Assembly: GCA_963281255.1 (NCBI GenBank)
Contig: OY725489.1
Span: 4,030,001-4,094,000 of the forward strand
Direction of reading: 5' to 3'
DNA length: 64,000 nt
Source of the DNA: Aphrocallistes beatrix
Taxonomy: Eukaryota; Porifera; Hexactinellida; Sceptrulophora; Aphrocallistidae
This document shows, in pieces, positions 1 through 10,399 of this stretch. The notes below the pieces were generated by a model. It ran no database searches. It saw only the letters and a list, made by a program, of their open reading frames with translations, and was not told where the DNA came from. Each line of letters begins with the position of its first letter. The first letter of the stretch is position 1. The translations under genes were made by a program, and so were the position numbers.

Positions 1-130
1 AGCAACATTCAATGAAAAAATTGTATAATACAAACCAAACACTTGGAAGTCCCCTTAAACGGCCTCTGAAAATCACTAAATTTGTCACAAATATAACAAT
101 ATAACCTAATTATTAGCAACCAGTAAAACA
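1..130. repeat. Fragment resembling the arm of the P-like palindromic element
   Basis: The stretch with 'aaacacttggaagtccccttaaacg' split as ACACTTGGAAGT and CCCCTTAAACG, followed by ACAAATATAAC and ATAACCTA, resembles the right arm of the palindromic element at about 3940-4000 (aaacacttagaagtgccc, then acaaatataaccta). No terminal repeat is visible because the window begins here. It is a diverged, truncated fragment. Bases 131-370 show no gene. Confidence 0.35.
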
Positions 131-464
131 ATTATATCGCTGTGCATTTGCAGCCACTTTGGCCACCCCCCCCAGAAGAAATTACTAGCGCAGCCACCGA
201 CCTCCTCTCTTGTTACATTGTCATAATCTCCTATATCCCCACTTCAATTTAACATACTGAACTAAACAAATTTGTTGCTAACACAAGTTGTTGCCTTACT
301 AAATCTTTAATTGTTACAGATATTTAAGAATTCAAATTCACAACAGTATTTATTATTTTTATTCCTTGGATAATATGAGTACTAGCGACGTTACCACCTA
401 CCACTTTGCAAATTGTAATGTTGATCATCTTCGGGGTCACTTCCAGTTATCCAGCAACGGCTGG

Positions 465-965
465 AAGAGTGATGTTTGAAATGCCGATTCCAAATACTTT
501 ACCTTCACCTGCTGTTCGTTTGTCCGGTGAGTGGATTTTTTGATCCCATGATTCTGTTGTCAAGAAATGTTTACAATTATTTTATTTTCAGGAAAGTGTG
601 ATGTTTGAAATGCCGATTCCAAATACTTTACCTTCACATGCTGTTCGTTAGTCCGGTGAGTGGATTTTTTGATCCCATGATTCTGTTGTTGAGAAATGTT
701 TACAATTATATTATTTTCAGGAAAGTGTGATGTTTGAAATGCCGATTCCAAATACTTTACCTTCACATGCTGTTCGTTAGTCCGGTGAGTGGATTTTTTG
801 ATCCCATGATTCTGTTGTCGAGAAATGTTTACAATTATATTATTTTCAGGAAAGTGTGATGTTTGAAATGCCGATTCCAAATATTTACCTTCACATGCTG
901 TTCGTTAGTCCGGTGAGTGGTTTTTTTGATCCCATGATTCTGTTGTCGAGAAATGTTTACATTTG
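465..965. repeat. 129-bp tandem repeat, about 3.9 copies, exon-plus-intron-like unit
   Basis: GATGTTTGAAATGCCGATTC recurs at 471, 600, 729 and 858, an exact 129-bp period. Each unit splits into a 64-nt part ending TCCG and a 65-nt part that starts GTGAGT and ends TTATTTTCAG, a strong splice donor and acceptor. In copy 1 the frame from ATGTTTGAAATG runs open through CGTTTGTCC. In copies 2-4 the same codon is TAG. A short ORF (375-479, 34 codons) leads into copy 1 but is in a different frame. The period divides by three, so the antisense strand stays open for 100 codons; I treat that as a by-product. The last unit ends in ACATTTGTAG and then unique sequence. Confidence 0.9.
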
Positions 966-968
966 TAG

Positions 969-1093
969 GACTCCCGATAACTACGCAGAGGTTAACAATT
1001 GCTGCCAACTCTTCCAAAGGAGCAATGTCCACCTCGGTCCTTAAAACAACAGATTCCATCGGGAGTTCTTTGACCCTCGAGCCTGGTTGTAAA
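969..1093 (+). other. Possible exon after the tandem array
   Basis: After the final array unit, ATTTGTAG acts as a plausible acceptor. An open frame of about 41 codons follows (LPITTQRLTIAANSS near its start) up to GTTGTAAAG, a weak donor. The opposite strand is also open here, so coding is unproven. The scaffold gap at 1156 cuts off any continuation. No family was recognised. Confidence 0.2.
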
Positions 1094-1155
1094 GATTTTT
1101 TTATCAGGATATCGGAAAATATTTATGATGCTTAATAACCAAACAGAAGACAAAT

Positions 1156-1355
1156 NNNNNNNNNNNNNNNNNNNNNNNNNNNNNNNNNNNNNNNNNNNNN
1201 NNNNNNNNNNNNNNNNNNNNNNNNNNNNNNNNNNNNNNNNNNNNNNNNNNNNNNNNNNNNNNNNNNNNNNNNNNNNNNNNNNNNNNNNNNNNNNNNNNNN
1301 NNNNNNNNNNNNNNNNNNNNNNNNNNNNNNNNNNNNNNNNNNNNNNNNNNNNNNN
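1156..1355. other. Assembly gap, 200 N
   Basis: Exactly 200 ambiguous bases. The second gap at 55599-55798 has the same length, which suggests a fixed-size placeholder rather than a measured distance. Frames running through it are meaningless. Bases 1356-1790 show no gene or repeat I can name. Confidence 0.95.
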
Positions 1356-1799
1356 TCCCGGACTAAGCAGTGCCAACGTGAGGGGCGGTGATCCCCCTTG
1401 ACCTTTCGTTCTGCAAGATGTGTATTTTTGCTAATAATTATATTATTACTCGTACAATTCAACATTAACTTAATAACCCCATTAGTTAGCGCATTGTTCT
1501 CCATATAACCCAACAAAAATCCTGCGGACTTTTGTTGGGGGCAATGCGTCTTTTTCGATCCATTCTTTGGATTGCCTTTTTGTTTCTGGATCATAGTGAT
1601 AGATCATGTCTCACATCCCCTGTGAGTATCTCTGAAACAGCTCTAGAAGTGTGAAGAGGCAGTTGATAAATAGTAGTTTATTGATAGCTAGTAACACAGA
1701 TAAGAAATAATAGGATCAGTACTATACGCTAATTACTAGGTACTCCTATATACTTAGGTGTAGCTAGGCCTATCTGAAATAGCCGTGATTGGCCGCCCT

Positions 1800-2440
1800 A
1801 AACTTTTCACAGAAGTACCATTTGCAAATCTTTTAAGCATAATTTCACAAAAATCTACTCGGGACTTTTCTGCTCCAAAGTTAAGGAATGGGGGATCCAC
1901 CGGGCACACACCTTCCTGACATCAAGCTCTTTATGCAAAATATTGTTGATTGTCCCCGATGATAATTTAGTATCATGCTCTAACTGAGCGTACGTTACAT
2001 GTGGCTCTTCCCTTACTAGATCTTGGACTAGCTGCACATTTTCATCGATATTCGAAATATTCAGCCTCAAGCATGTAGGGCATCATCAAGAGTGAAATTT
2101 CCATGCTTGAATTCAGAGTACCATCGCTCAACTGTTCTTAGAGAAGGAGCTACATTAGGGAAATGCTTCTCTAGAGTTTCGTGGATTTCTAGCCTTTTCT
2201 TTTGAAGTTTAAAATTAAGATCATAGCCCTAAAATCACGTTTTGTAAGATCCGAATCTGTTTGCGTAATTTTAGAAGCCATAGGTATTCGATGATGAATT
2301 TTTCAAAAACTGGGCAAAATCAATGAATGAAATTTTCAGTATAGTCTAACTATAAGTATATTGAGAGATATCAAATGAAATATCAATGCTATATACGTAG
2401 TAATAGTTTCATATCAAACGACAAAAATGTCTGAATGCCC
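1800..2440 (-). pseudogene. Mariner transposase, N-terminal half, frameshifted
   Basis: Mariner elements move by cut-and-paste with a DD34D transposase. On the minus strand a start at 2281 gives MASKITQTDSDLTKRDFRAM. A shifted frame then gives LRTVERWYSEFKHGNF (first helix-turn-helix). A third frame (2070-1855) gives SSGTINNILHKELDVRKVCARW and PHSLTLEQK (second helix-turn-helix), then a stop and EIMLKRFANGTS. The catalytic half is missing. An end resembling the other mariners here (GGGCATTCA on the minus strand) lies at about 2432-2440 beside TA. At least two frameshifts and one stop make it dead. Confidence 0.85.
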
Positions 2441-2653
2441 TACGTAAAACCATTCTCGGAGGTGAATAAATCAACTTATTTAGTGGTGCGATTATTCGAG
2501 AGGGCTCCTATTCGAGTAAATACGGAGCATATAATTCCTGATAATTGAGTCCTAACACGTACTTTCGATCATATTATTAATTACTATATACTAGTATGTT
2601 TCCTAAACATAGTAATTTTATTTCACAATATTTGGAGTTCTTTTTTTCCAATA

Positions 2654-3185
2654 CAATCACGCTTCGCTTACTTGATGTTGGCGGATACTTTGTTTCTGCC
2701 AAAGGTGCCCTTTAGGCGCCTGGGGTCACATTGATTAATTATGAGGGAGATAACATCTTTAAATATGTCTGTCTTACTGCTAAAATCGATAATATTCGAA
2801 AAATCATCAAATTCGTCAATTTTTAAACTTTTGATGCGTATGATGACGTCATAACAGAGTGATGAGTCATCATTTTTTGATCATATTTATATCTCATGTG
2901 AAGAATATTTATATATATTATTCAAATTTTATACTTCTATGACCTAAAATGACTGTGTTATAGTTGAAAAACTGAAATTTCTAATTATAAAAATTGTAAC
3001 AATGACGTCATAATTCCATGATAAGTCGTCATTTTCGTCTGAGCTCAGAACTTACTGGAGCCATTGCCAATAGACTCCAAAAATCAGCTTTCTTTGACCG
3101 GCAGTTTCTTCAATCAATTCGTTACAGAGATATATTTATATATATATATATACACAAACATTAATCGAGTTTTGATAGTAAGGAT
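2654..3185 (-). mobile_element. Non-autonomous Helitron
   Basis: The tail is at the left: reading minus, a hairpin-rich GC end finishes GCGAAGCGTGATTG next to T. The body holds the family's ATGATGACGTCATAACAGAG and the CGTTACAGAGATATAT stretch. The head at the right reads, on the minus strand, TCCTTTACTATCAAAACTCG and is preceded by A. This matches the Helitron layout (5' TC, 3' hairpin, insertion between A and T). It has no coding capacity. Confidence 0.75.
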
Positions 3186-4304
3186 CATAGCCTGTATGTA
3201 TTATAGCCTAACTGTATGTATTATAGCCTACTGTATATAATGCCTCACAGTAACTTGTGGATTTGGGATTAGGGATGCGGTAAAAGATGGTTGAACTAAT
3301 ACATGAACTGCCTTAAACCATTAACGGATCAAAATAGAGCTTAGGAATGTACTAACAGCATATATAAAATTGGTGTCAAAGTACAAATATCCGTTGTTTA
3401 AAAATAGATTAGTCACCATATGGGTTGCGCATGAAGTTACAATTGTGGCAAATTTTGTGATTTTCAGGGGTCGATTAAGGGCACTTCTAAGTGTTTTTAT
3501 TATAAAATTTTGTGCATGGAACTGAGATGTAAATGAGTTAATACGAAAAATGTTGACTTTTTTAATGGAATGCTGCTACATTCCAGTGTTGCTATGAAAA
3601 CGTGTTTTGGTCAGTTAGCGTCATATCTTCAAAACCACATGAGCTAGACTTTCATGTAATTCTATTTGATAGCCAATAGAATTATTTGTCTAAATTCAAT
3701 GGTTTACGAGTTATTAGACAATTTATCATGTCGGCGCAATTGGTAATTTGTCCAATATCTCGTAAACCATTTAATTTAGACTTCGAAATTATATTATCGC
3801 TTAATAGGAAGTAGTCTATTTGCTATCAAATGGAGTTACACTTGAATGTCTAGCTATCGTGGTTTTCAAAATATAACCACAACTGACCAAAACACGTTTC
3901 CATTGCAACACTTGATGTAACAACATTATATGGCTAAATTTTACAATAAAACACTTAGAAGTGCCCTTAAACGAACACAAATATAACCTATTGCGCAGCC
4001 ATATGGTGACTGATCCAAATTTTAACAACAGATATGGGTTCTTTGACACCATATTTATATATGCTGGTAATACAGTCCCAAGCTTTATTGTGCTTTGTTA
4101 ATGATTTAAGCTGTTCAACCATCTTCTACTGCATCCGTGGTATTCTGAGGTACCGTGGTATTTTGAGGCACTAGTCAAATTAACCATGGAATTTCTTCTT
4201 GCTTGGTATTCTGAGGCACCGTGGTATTCTGAGGTAGCAACAATCCTGTGGTCATGATGCAATCATTTACAGTTTGTCAACTATTTATTTAGAATTTTAG
4301 AATA

Positions 4305-4420
4305 CCGTATTTCCCTGAATAAGCGCCGGGGGCTTGAATAAGCGCCGGTTTGAATAAGCGCCGGGTCTAAAGGGTGCACGAAATAAATATCCGCCCGGGC
4401 GCTTATTCGAAGTAATACGG
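4305..4420. mobile_element. Small pogo/Tigger-like MITE, CCGTATT family
   Basis: Inverted ends CCGTATTTCCCTGAATAAGC and GCTTATTCGAAGTAATACGG are flanked by TA on both sides (4303-4304, 4421-4422). The core is a run of GAATAAGCGCCGG repeats. It lies inside the Tc1 element, so it is the youngest layer of the nest. A longer relative is at 25417-25824. The pogo/Tigger assignment rests on TA duplication and end style only. Confidence 0.8.
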
Positions 4421-4492
4421 TATATATAATTATGGTGTTCTATACCCTAGAGCAAATTATACTACCTAAAATTGTTCAAAAATGTTCAAATA

Positions 4493-5436
4493 TCAATAAT
4501 CGATTGAGTTCCCATTAGACTCTATCACCATTTTACGACGGTGTGGCATTGACTCCCAAAATAGTTTCAGAAACTCTGGTTTTACAATTCCTCAAATTTC
4601 TTCCAGCATAGATTTTAATTCTTTCATCGATTTTGGTCCTTTTTTCGTTAGTTTTTGCTCTACCCAACTAAACAGATTCTCGATCATTAGTCGCAATATA
4701 ATCACGGGTTAGCCGTGTAGTATGCTTTGGATCGTTGTCCATGACTAATCTCCAGTTGCTCTCAAAAAATATGTTAGCCTGCGAGTGCGTTAGTGAATTC
4801 CTTTCCATTATTTGGATAAACAATCTGCTATTCATATTCTCCTTAAAAGTGCAATTTGGGAAAACTCCCATTGAGCAGAAAGCAGCCCAGACATTTATCT
4901 TCGGGGAATGTTTAGTGGTAGGACTAATTCTTTTTGACCTTTTTTCGTCCACATCCTAATTTTCCCTTTCGAAAGCCAAACCGACATTTCGCCAACAAAA
5001 ATGATTTTGGCCCACTGGTTCTTGAGGTACCTTAACTCTTTAGCCCATTTTACGCTCATTGTTTTATGATTCTCCGTAAGCAATGGAAATTGAATAGGGT
5101 AGGGTTTACAGTAGTTCATATCCCGTAGGCTACTTCGTTCAGTCTCATGTGAGACTCTTGGTTGAAGATTCGAAGCGATACAGCAGAAAGAAAATGTGGT
5201 TTATGTCTAATATAGGCACTAATATTCCTTTTTATTGAATTTCGTAGGGTACGTGGTCTCCCAGCGCCAAGGTTATGGCGAAGGCTTGACCCATTTTTTA
5301 CCCGCCTCTTAACGTTATACACTGTGGTAAGGCTGACAGCAACTTTTTTTGAAATTTGAGCACATGTAAGCGAAGAGCATCTTAGATATTTCTCGATTTC
5401 TTCTCTTTTAGCTAATTGAGACATTAAATCAGTCAA
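4493..5436 (-). pseudogene. Tc1-like transposase, frameshifted
   Basis: From 5436 leftwards: an N-terminal helix-turn-helix (MSQLAKREEIEKYLRC, KVAVSLTTVYNVKRR), then GRPRTLRNSIKRNISAYI, a frame change to KTMSVKWAKELRYLKNQWAK, another to PKINVWAAFCSMGVFPNCTF, and MDNDPKHTTRLTRDYI with the second catalytic Asp. The expected SPDLNPIEN block is collapsed to a few codons, then ENLFSWVEQKLTKKGPKS follows in a shifted frame. It ends NSIDY-stop at 4493. Several frameshifts and the small deletion at the third catalytic site make it inactive. Confidence 0.9.
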
Positions 5437-6544
5437 GTCCTAAGAAAGAAATAGTTTCAACACCCGGTAAAGTACAAGAAAGCTAAAAATTGAAATAATA
5501 ATGACGTCACTATGATATAGCAAGAATAATGAGACTGTATTCAACAAACTACTCTAATATGCTGTGCAAGCCTAAAGAATATACTCTAAAATCACAGCTC
5601 AAACTGTTGAAATAAGTAAAATAACTGCTCTGAGATTGTAATAAGATTTTATTATAAATGTAGATTTTCTAAATAATTAGTTGACAGACTGTACCTAGTT
5701 CTAATTTATGCAATGACTTTCTATTTGAGTGGTGATATTGTACATTTTCTGTTTTCCCTGCTCTAAATAGTTTATTGTGCTTTACGACCTGGAATGCTTA
5801 TTAAATGATATGTTTATTCGTCTCATTTTTAGGACATACAATGTAAATAGAAAAAAATCTGCAAGTACTGTTGCGTGTATTTTGAGATCCTAGTATTAAC
5901 TAACCATGGATTAATTAGTACCGTGGTATTTTGAGATATATCGTGGTATTCTGAGATTTTGTTTAGCTTGCTCAAATGACTTTGTAGTTCAATCGGTTTC
6001 ATCATAACTTGATAACCACCGCCTAATTGTGGCACATGACACAATTTGAGGGCAAGCGACACAATTTAGTGACATGCGATACAATTTACTATTGTAAATT
6101 GTGTCGCGTGCCCTCAAATTGTGTCATGTGCCACAATTTAGTGGCGGTGGTTATCAAGCTATGATGAAACCGATTGAAACAAAGCCATTTGAGTAATCGA
6201 AACAAAATCTAAAAATACCACGATATATCTCAAAATACCACAGTACTAATTAATCCATGGTTAGTTAATACTAGGATCTCAAAAATACCACGCAACAGTG
6301 CTTGCAGAATTTTTTCTATTTGTATTATATGTCCTAATAATGAGACGAATAAACATATTATTTAAAGAGAATTCTAGGTCGTGAAGCACAATACACTATT
6401 TAGAGAAGGGAAAACGTACAAGTATCACCACTCAAATGGAAAGTCATTGCATAAATTAGAACTATGTAAAGGATCGCATCATCATCACAGGATTGTTGTT
6501 ACCTCAGAATACCACTCAACAGTCCTTATATGCAGTAGGCTATG

Positions 6545-7200
6545 TAGGGATATATTTCGATTTTTACATTTCTAACTCCTATATATTCATCAAAAATGTG
6601 ACGAAGATTGTCAGATATAGAATTGGCGCTCTTCATTGCGAAATCTGCTTAATATGGACAAATTCTGAGATTCCATTGACGCCCGAGATAATTTAGAGAA
6701 TTTGGGAATTATTAATGTATACTCTCTATTGAATAGTTGACATTTGTTTATCCTTTTTCTGTATTTAATTTCCAGTTATTCATCCTTTTTTTACACATTC
6801 CCAAGGTACATTTTTTTTGAAATTGGAGAGGATCCTATCTTCTCATATATTAGGAGCATTGCTTATTCTTCTTCGCTCAATCAATCACAGCTATTTATTT
6901 TAATTTTAATTTGAAATTGCACTAAATCGATAAGTGAAATGCTTCAATTAGGGCAAATTCAAATTCAAATTTGATTAATTAAGTTTCAGCACTTTGAAAA
7001 TTCCAATTTCCCTGAATTTCTACACAAAACTTATAGTAATATAGCTAAAAAACTCAGTTTTGGACTAGGCATGGCTGTTGACATGAACAGCCGAGAAATC
7101 AGCAGAGACTTTGTCTCTGTTCATCTTAGAGAGACTCTAGTACGTATATTATCATATTACGCATGAAAACAAAGGTCAATATAGATGTCTCAACAAAGTT
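6545..7200. other. AT-rich stretch, no gene seen
   Basis: Only short ORFs with no recognisable motif occur. No terminal repeats or tandem structure were found. Confidence 0.5.
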
Positions 7201-7204
7201 ATCG

Positions 7205-7370
7205 TGTTAATTATGCTGACGTCATCATGATGACACAGCAATTATTATAAACGGTTAATAGAGTTAAAATAATAGGAAATAGAAATAAACATATGTTGTA
7301 GAAAGTGTTCATTGTAGATGACTATGCGAAACTATGCTAATTAATTATGTTGACGTCATCATGATAACAT
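7205..7370. repeat. Direct repeat pair carrying TGACGTCA
   Basis: TTAATTATGCTGACGTCATC (from about 7207) and TTAATTATGTTGACGTCATC (from about 7341) are near-identical direct copies 134 bp apart, each containing the palindromic CRE core TGACGTCA (7217-7224, 7351-7358). No adjacent gene is evident. Confidence 0.6.
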
Positions 7371-7424
7371 AGCCAAAATTTACAGCCACAATTTTCATCC
7401 TACAAACTTTAATTGATGTAAATA

Positions 7425-7543
7425 AAAAGCCCCTCACAGACGGGCTAGAAGTGTGCTTCCAAATTCCTGGGATGACATGTCTTGTGTCATCATCCAAGGA
7501 ATATGGGAGCACACTTCTAGCCCGTCTGTGAGGGGCCTTTTAA
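7425..7543. mobile_element. 119-bp foldback element
   Basis: AAAAGCCCCTCACAGACGGG, continuing through CTAGAAGTGTGCT, is matched in reverse by AGCACACTTCTAGCCCGTC, continuing to GAGGGGCCTTTT. The arms are almost perfect, about 33 bp, around a 50-bp centre. No clear target duplication separates from the A/T-rich flanks. Superfamily not assigned. Confidence 0.75.
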
Positions 7544-7931
7544 AAACCCTAATTTGACGTGGGGTCTAAGGTATACATAGAAATGCCCCACTTTCATTTT
7601 CAATTTCATTTCACCTTCAATTCAACATTCCTAGGCAAAGTTGGGTTTTAATTAATATTGCCTTTACTTGATGATTTTTAAAAAATTTTGATAGTCCGAA
7701 TTTTGTTTCTGAGCCATTTTATTTCAAATAATGATACCTGATTCGAGCAAATCTTTTTAAGCCTTTCACTTTTGATATATTTTATCATGAAATTTACTTG
7801 CTAGCCGATATGAATACTTATTTTTTTTTAATTTATACTAGAACTGTATTATAATTTCGATTCCACATTATATATTCATTTGCGTATAACGTGCGTAATA
7901 ACTACATGAAGAAAATAGGGCATGGATAATT

Positions 7932-8175
7932 TGCTGGACTTGGATGGGACGGAAAAAGAAACCTATTTTCCGCGGCGGGACGGGACGACTCAAAATGCCT
8001 AATCCCCGGGACGGGACAGAAAGGTACCTAATTTCCCGATAGGGACGATTTTGGACGACTAATTTTCAGGACCGGACGGATTAAGAAACCTAATTTCCGG
8101 GATGGGACAGGATAATTCTCGAAAACTTTGTCAATACTTAATTTGCGGGACGGAATAAAATTTCCTAATTATACA
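7932..8175. repeat. Degenerate GC-rich minisatellite, about 31-bp unit
   Basis: About seven diverged units with consensus near GGGACGGGACGGAAAGAAAC followed by CTAATTTCCC. The purine-rich GGGACGGGA blocks contrast with the AT-rich surroundings. No long ORF. Confidence 0.75.
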
Positions 8176-8564
8176 GATTCGATTCAGTGTATTGTGACAC
8201 TTAGTTAGTTACCCAGTATTTACTAGACTACGTATATTCTTTTAACTATGTATGCTGTTCATTATATTAATATTTATTCTTCAATTTCACAATATTACTA
8301 TATAATTGTTCGGGTACAATGACTCCGCTTAATTAGAATTTTACTCAAGTTGCACTTTGTATACATCTTGTTTTCCATTGTACCTTTGGCTATGAAGAGA
8401 ATCATTATACCCTGTAAAATTAATTAATTATTTTAATTTGATTTAAATCATGATTTTTATCTCTAGAACACATTAATTTATATCATGATTTAAATTTTAA
8501 ATCAAACAACCTGCCTAAATGAGAATCATTCAGCAATTTTGACTTTAATTTTTCAAATTCTTTT

Positions 8565-8825
8565 TAGAGAACAAGCGTTCCTCGCCTTCCAACCAGATAC
8601 CCGCGGGAAAAAAGGCATTTACAGAAATCGAAATGCTCAACTCCCGCGTTGCATCTCTCGAGTCCCTGACCAACTTACAGGCAGGAAAAGATTGTTCTTC
8701 TAGAGCAAGAAAATCAAATATTGAAAAAGAACAATTCTGTTTTGGAGTTGAGAATTATGACCATAGAAAAAGAATTGAAAAAGCTGGATGCCAAGTTAAT
8801 ATCGTTCCACGAAATATCAAATTAG
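8565..8825 (+). pseudogene. Leucine-zipper coiled-coil segment, bZIP-like, one frameshift
   Basis: After an acceptor-like TTTTTAG, one frame reads NKRSSPSNQIPAGKKAFTEI, then EMLNSRVASLESLTNLQA. Shifting by one base at about 8682 gives EKIVLLEQENQILKKNNSVL followed by ELRIMTIEKELKKLDAKL and a TAG at 8823. Leucine or isoleucine appears every seventh residue over five heptads (LEQENQI, LKKNNSV, LELRIMT, IEKELKK, L), a textbook zipper. No basic DNA-contact region is visible just upstream, so a bZIP factor is only inferred. An 18-bp direct repeat (AAATATCAAATTAGTAAG) duplicates a candidate donor GTAAGA at 8825. It may be a genuine exon with a sequencing indel, or a decayed gene. Confidence 0.4.
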
Positions 8826-9469
8826 TAAGAAATATCAAATTAGTAAGAACAACAAATAATATTACATCACATAGTAAGTTTATATTTTTTCCAATGAATT
8901 ACATAACTTAGGGCGGTAACAGAATGATTTTTAATCAAAATACTCGAAATAATTGCCCGCAAAAGTTTACCTTAACGCTCCCGTATACTACTAGTAGTAT
9001 TATTTGTATATAAAGAATTTTTTTTCAAATTTTCAAGTTTATTTTCTTTTTACAGGAAGGTTAGAAAAGGAGTCCTTAACGATTTACAAGGGGTTTGGAG
9101 TTAAATCTTCATTATATTTATACTAATAATGAATGAAAAGATCATTCAGATACAGAAGCGGGAAATATAATTTAAGTCATTTATCCATGGTCCAATGACG
9201 AATGATAATAAAGTAAAATACTTTCCAAAGCCAATTGTTCTTATCCATGGTCCAAAATGCTTCACATGTGAAAGATCAATATTATTTCTAACTAATTGAT
9301 TGTAGATTATTTGGCTTTGAGTAGGCAATGATATATGTAGATCATTTATTTATACATCTGATATCTGCATTTTGGATGAATCGGAGCTCCCTGTACTGTT
9401 TAGAGGTAAACTGTACTCCAAGCCTGGTCTAGTAACGAACATTGATACCATAATTGAAATTTATGTTCC

Positions 9470-9716
9470 TTTCATTTGGAATTACAGTGGGACTGAGAGA
9501 AAATGTGACTGCAGCACGTCCCCCTCTGTCTGCAGGACGCACTCCAGCCGTGAGAAACTCTCCGGCCAAACCGGCCAGATACACAACCAGCCACTTGGGG
9601 TATTCACAGCCCCGGGTGTCTATAACCCAACACCTTCAACTCCACAAGGGGATTTCTTCCACCTAAATTATTCGCCTCCCCATGGAGCTTCTCACACCCT
9701 CCCAATGGTCAAGTGA
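9470..9716 (+). CDS. Possible terminal exon, proline-rich
   Basis: After an acceptor-like TTGGAATTACAG (to 9487), the base composition becomes richer in G+C. A frame runs to a TGA at 9714-9716 with APGVYNPTPSTPQGDFFHLN and SPPHGASHTLPMVK. A second frame is also open to 9666, so the frame choice is uncertain. It could be the 3' exon of the zipper gene upstream, but spacing is the only argument. No domain recognised. Confidence 0.25.
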
Positions 9717-10219
9717 TTAATTACTTTTGATAGAAGTTTTTTGACTAATAACAAATGGAGAAACCAGTCCACCGCCTGGAGCAAGTCTCGGAGGAGAGGG
9801 GGCGAGGGGCTCGGGGTTGGGGGTATGGGACAGGGAGTGACACTGGTACTCAGCTCTGATCAGCCGAACCCATTCTGAATCATCTGTGAATATGACGAAG
9901 TTGACGAAGGCAGGAGAGACGGGAACTGAGTCGTTAGGAGAAAGTTGAGCTGTGCGTTGTGGCGGTGCAGCTTCTCTAGGTCGGAGAGACGATCTGAAGT
10001 TGCAATGAAGGAGGTAGCTAGAGTTACGAGCTTACTGCTACTGCCATTCAGAAGGCAGTCAGGATGCAGGTAAAAGGTGTTGTAGTTAGATGGTAGGGGA
10101 TGCAGATATAGGTTCAGAGATCGCTGTGGATCTCTATTACCAATGAAAAAACATGTAAATATATAATATAAGGCCAGAACAAATATAAAATATTTCAAAT
10201 ATTTTGTTAGCCTCATCAC
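9717..10219 (-). CDS. Type II membrane protein N-terminus, probably frameshifted
   Basis: Starting at 10219 the product begins MMRLTKYLKYFIFVLALYYI with one strongly hydrophobic segment (residues 8-28) behind a short basic cytoplasmic stretch, the layout of a Golgi type II enzyme. A luminal-looking part with NGSS follows (one N-glycosylation site). This frame stops at 9860. A second frame, open from about 9990 to a TAA at 9717, contains FVNFVIFTDDSEWVRLIRAE, which resembles folded protein better than the first frame's end. A one-base shift may therefore split one gene. A glycosyltransferase is a guess from topology only; no catalytic motif was identified. Confidence 0.4.
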
Positions 10220-10399
10220 TAATTTTAATTAGTATACTTCTCTTGGATCAAGACGGCAGTGCATATCCTCGGTTATCCGAACACTTTGGTTCCTTGGAAA
10301 GTTACTAGTTATTAAAACTATTAGAAACGAGTGTTCAGTAGATAGAAATTTATTTGCTTGCTATTCAGTATTAAATATTTATTTTAAATCTAGAAACAG

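Larger units (their letters stand above)
4270..5691 (-). mobile_element. Tc1-like transposon with TIRs and TA duplication
   Basis: TIRs are CAGTTTGTCAACTATTTATT (from 4270) and the reverse of AATAATTAGTTGACAGACTG (ending 5691), each next to TA (4268-4269 and 5692-5693). The palindrome partner arm near 6457-6480 lacks the element and has a single TA at the same place, a natural empty site. It holds a transposase pseudogene (minus) and a 116-bp MITE. Confidence 0.9.
4137..6515. mobile_element. Long palindromic element with GTGGTATTCTGAGG ends
   Basis: Ends GTGGTATTCTGAGGTA (4137) and TTACCTCAGAATACCAC (to 6515) are inverted repeats. Two arms of about 440 bp pair around 6091 (ACAATTTACTATTGTAAATT). 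GTGGTATTTTGAG-type motifs recur in both arms. The left arm is split by a Tc1 element at 4270-5691; the right arm keeps the uninterrupted sequence, so the arm can be read with and without the insertion. Several tandem copies of the end motif at 4137-4230 make the exact left boundary uncertain. Superfamily not assigned. Confidence 0.75.
3187..6544. mobile_element. P-like palindromic element, interrupted by nested insertions
   Basis: The left end has three tandem variants of the terminus (CATAGCCTG at 3187, then TATAGCCTA, then TATAGCCTACTGTATATAA at 3223). The right end GCAGTAGGCTATG stops at 6544. The arms fold back: the left arm GATGCGGTAAAAGATGGTTG (about 3274) pairs with CAACCATCTTCTACTGCATC (about 4118-4135), with the centre near 3730. 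A second palindrome sits in the right arm from 4137. Termini match the THAP/P-like transposon at 29140-31372. The expected 7-bp duplication is not clean here (AAAGGAT against TAGGGAT). No coding capacity. Confidence 0.75.

Noticed and set aside
560-880. 106-codon minus-strand ORF with repeated SAFQTSHFPENN units
   Set aside because: It is the antisense of the 129-bp tandem repeat; 129 is a multiple of three, so the frame stays open without selection.
465-965. CRISPR array
   Set aside because: Units are 129 bp with no unique spacers, and the context is eukaryotic.
992-1594. 200-codon ORF across the N block
   Set aside because: About a third of it is gap bases; no supported sequence links the two sides.
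3187-3229. Clean 7-bp duplication for the 3187-6544 palindrome
   Set aside because: AAAGGAT or TATGTAT on the left against TAGGGAT on the right are only 5 of 7 identical, so I do not claim it.
5829-6062. ORF on the minus strand in the palindrome
   Set aside because: Lies wholly inside the GTGGTATTCTGAGG palindrome arm; no protein features.
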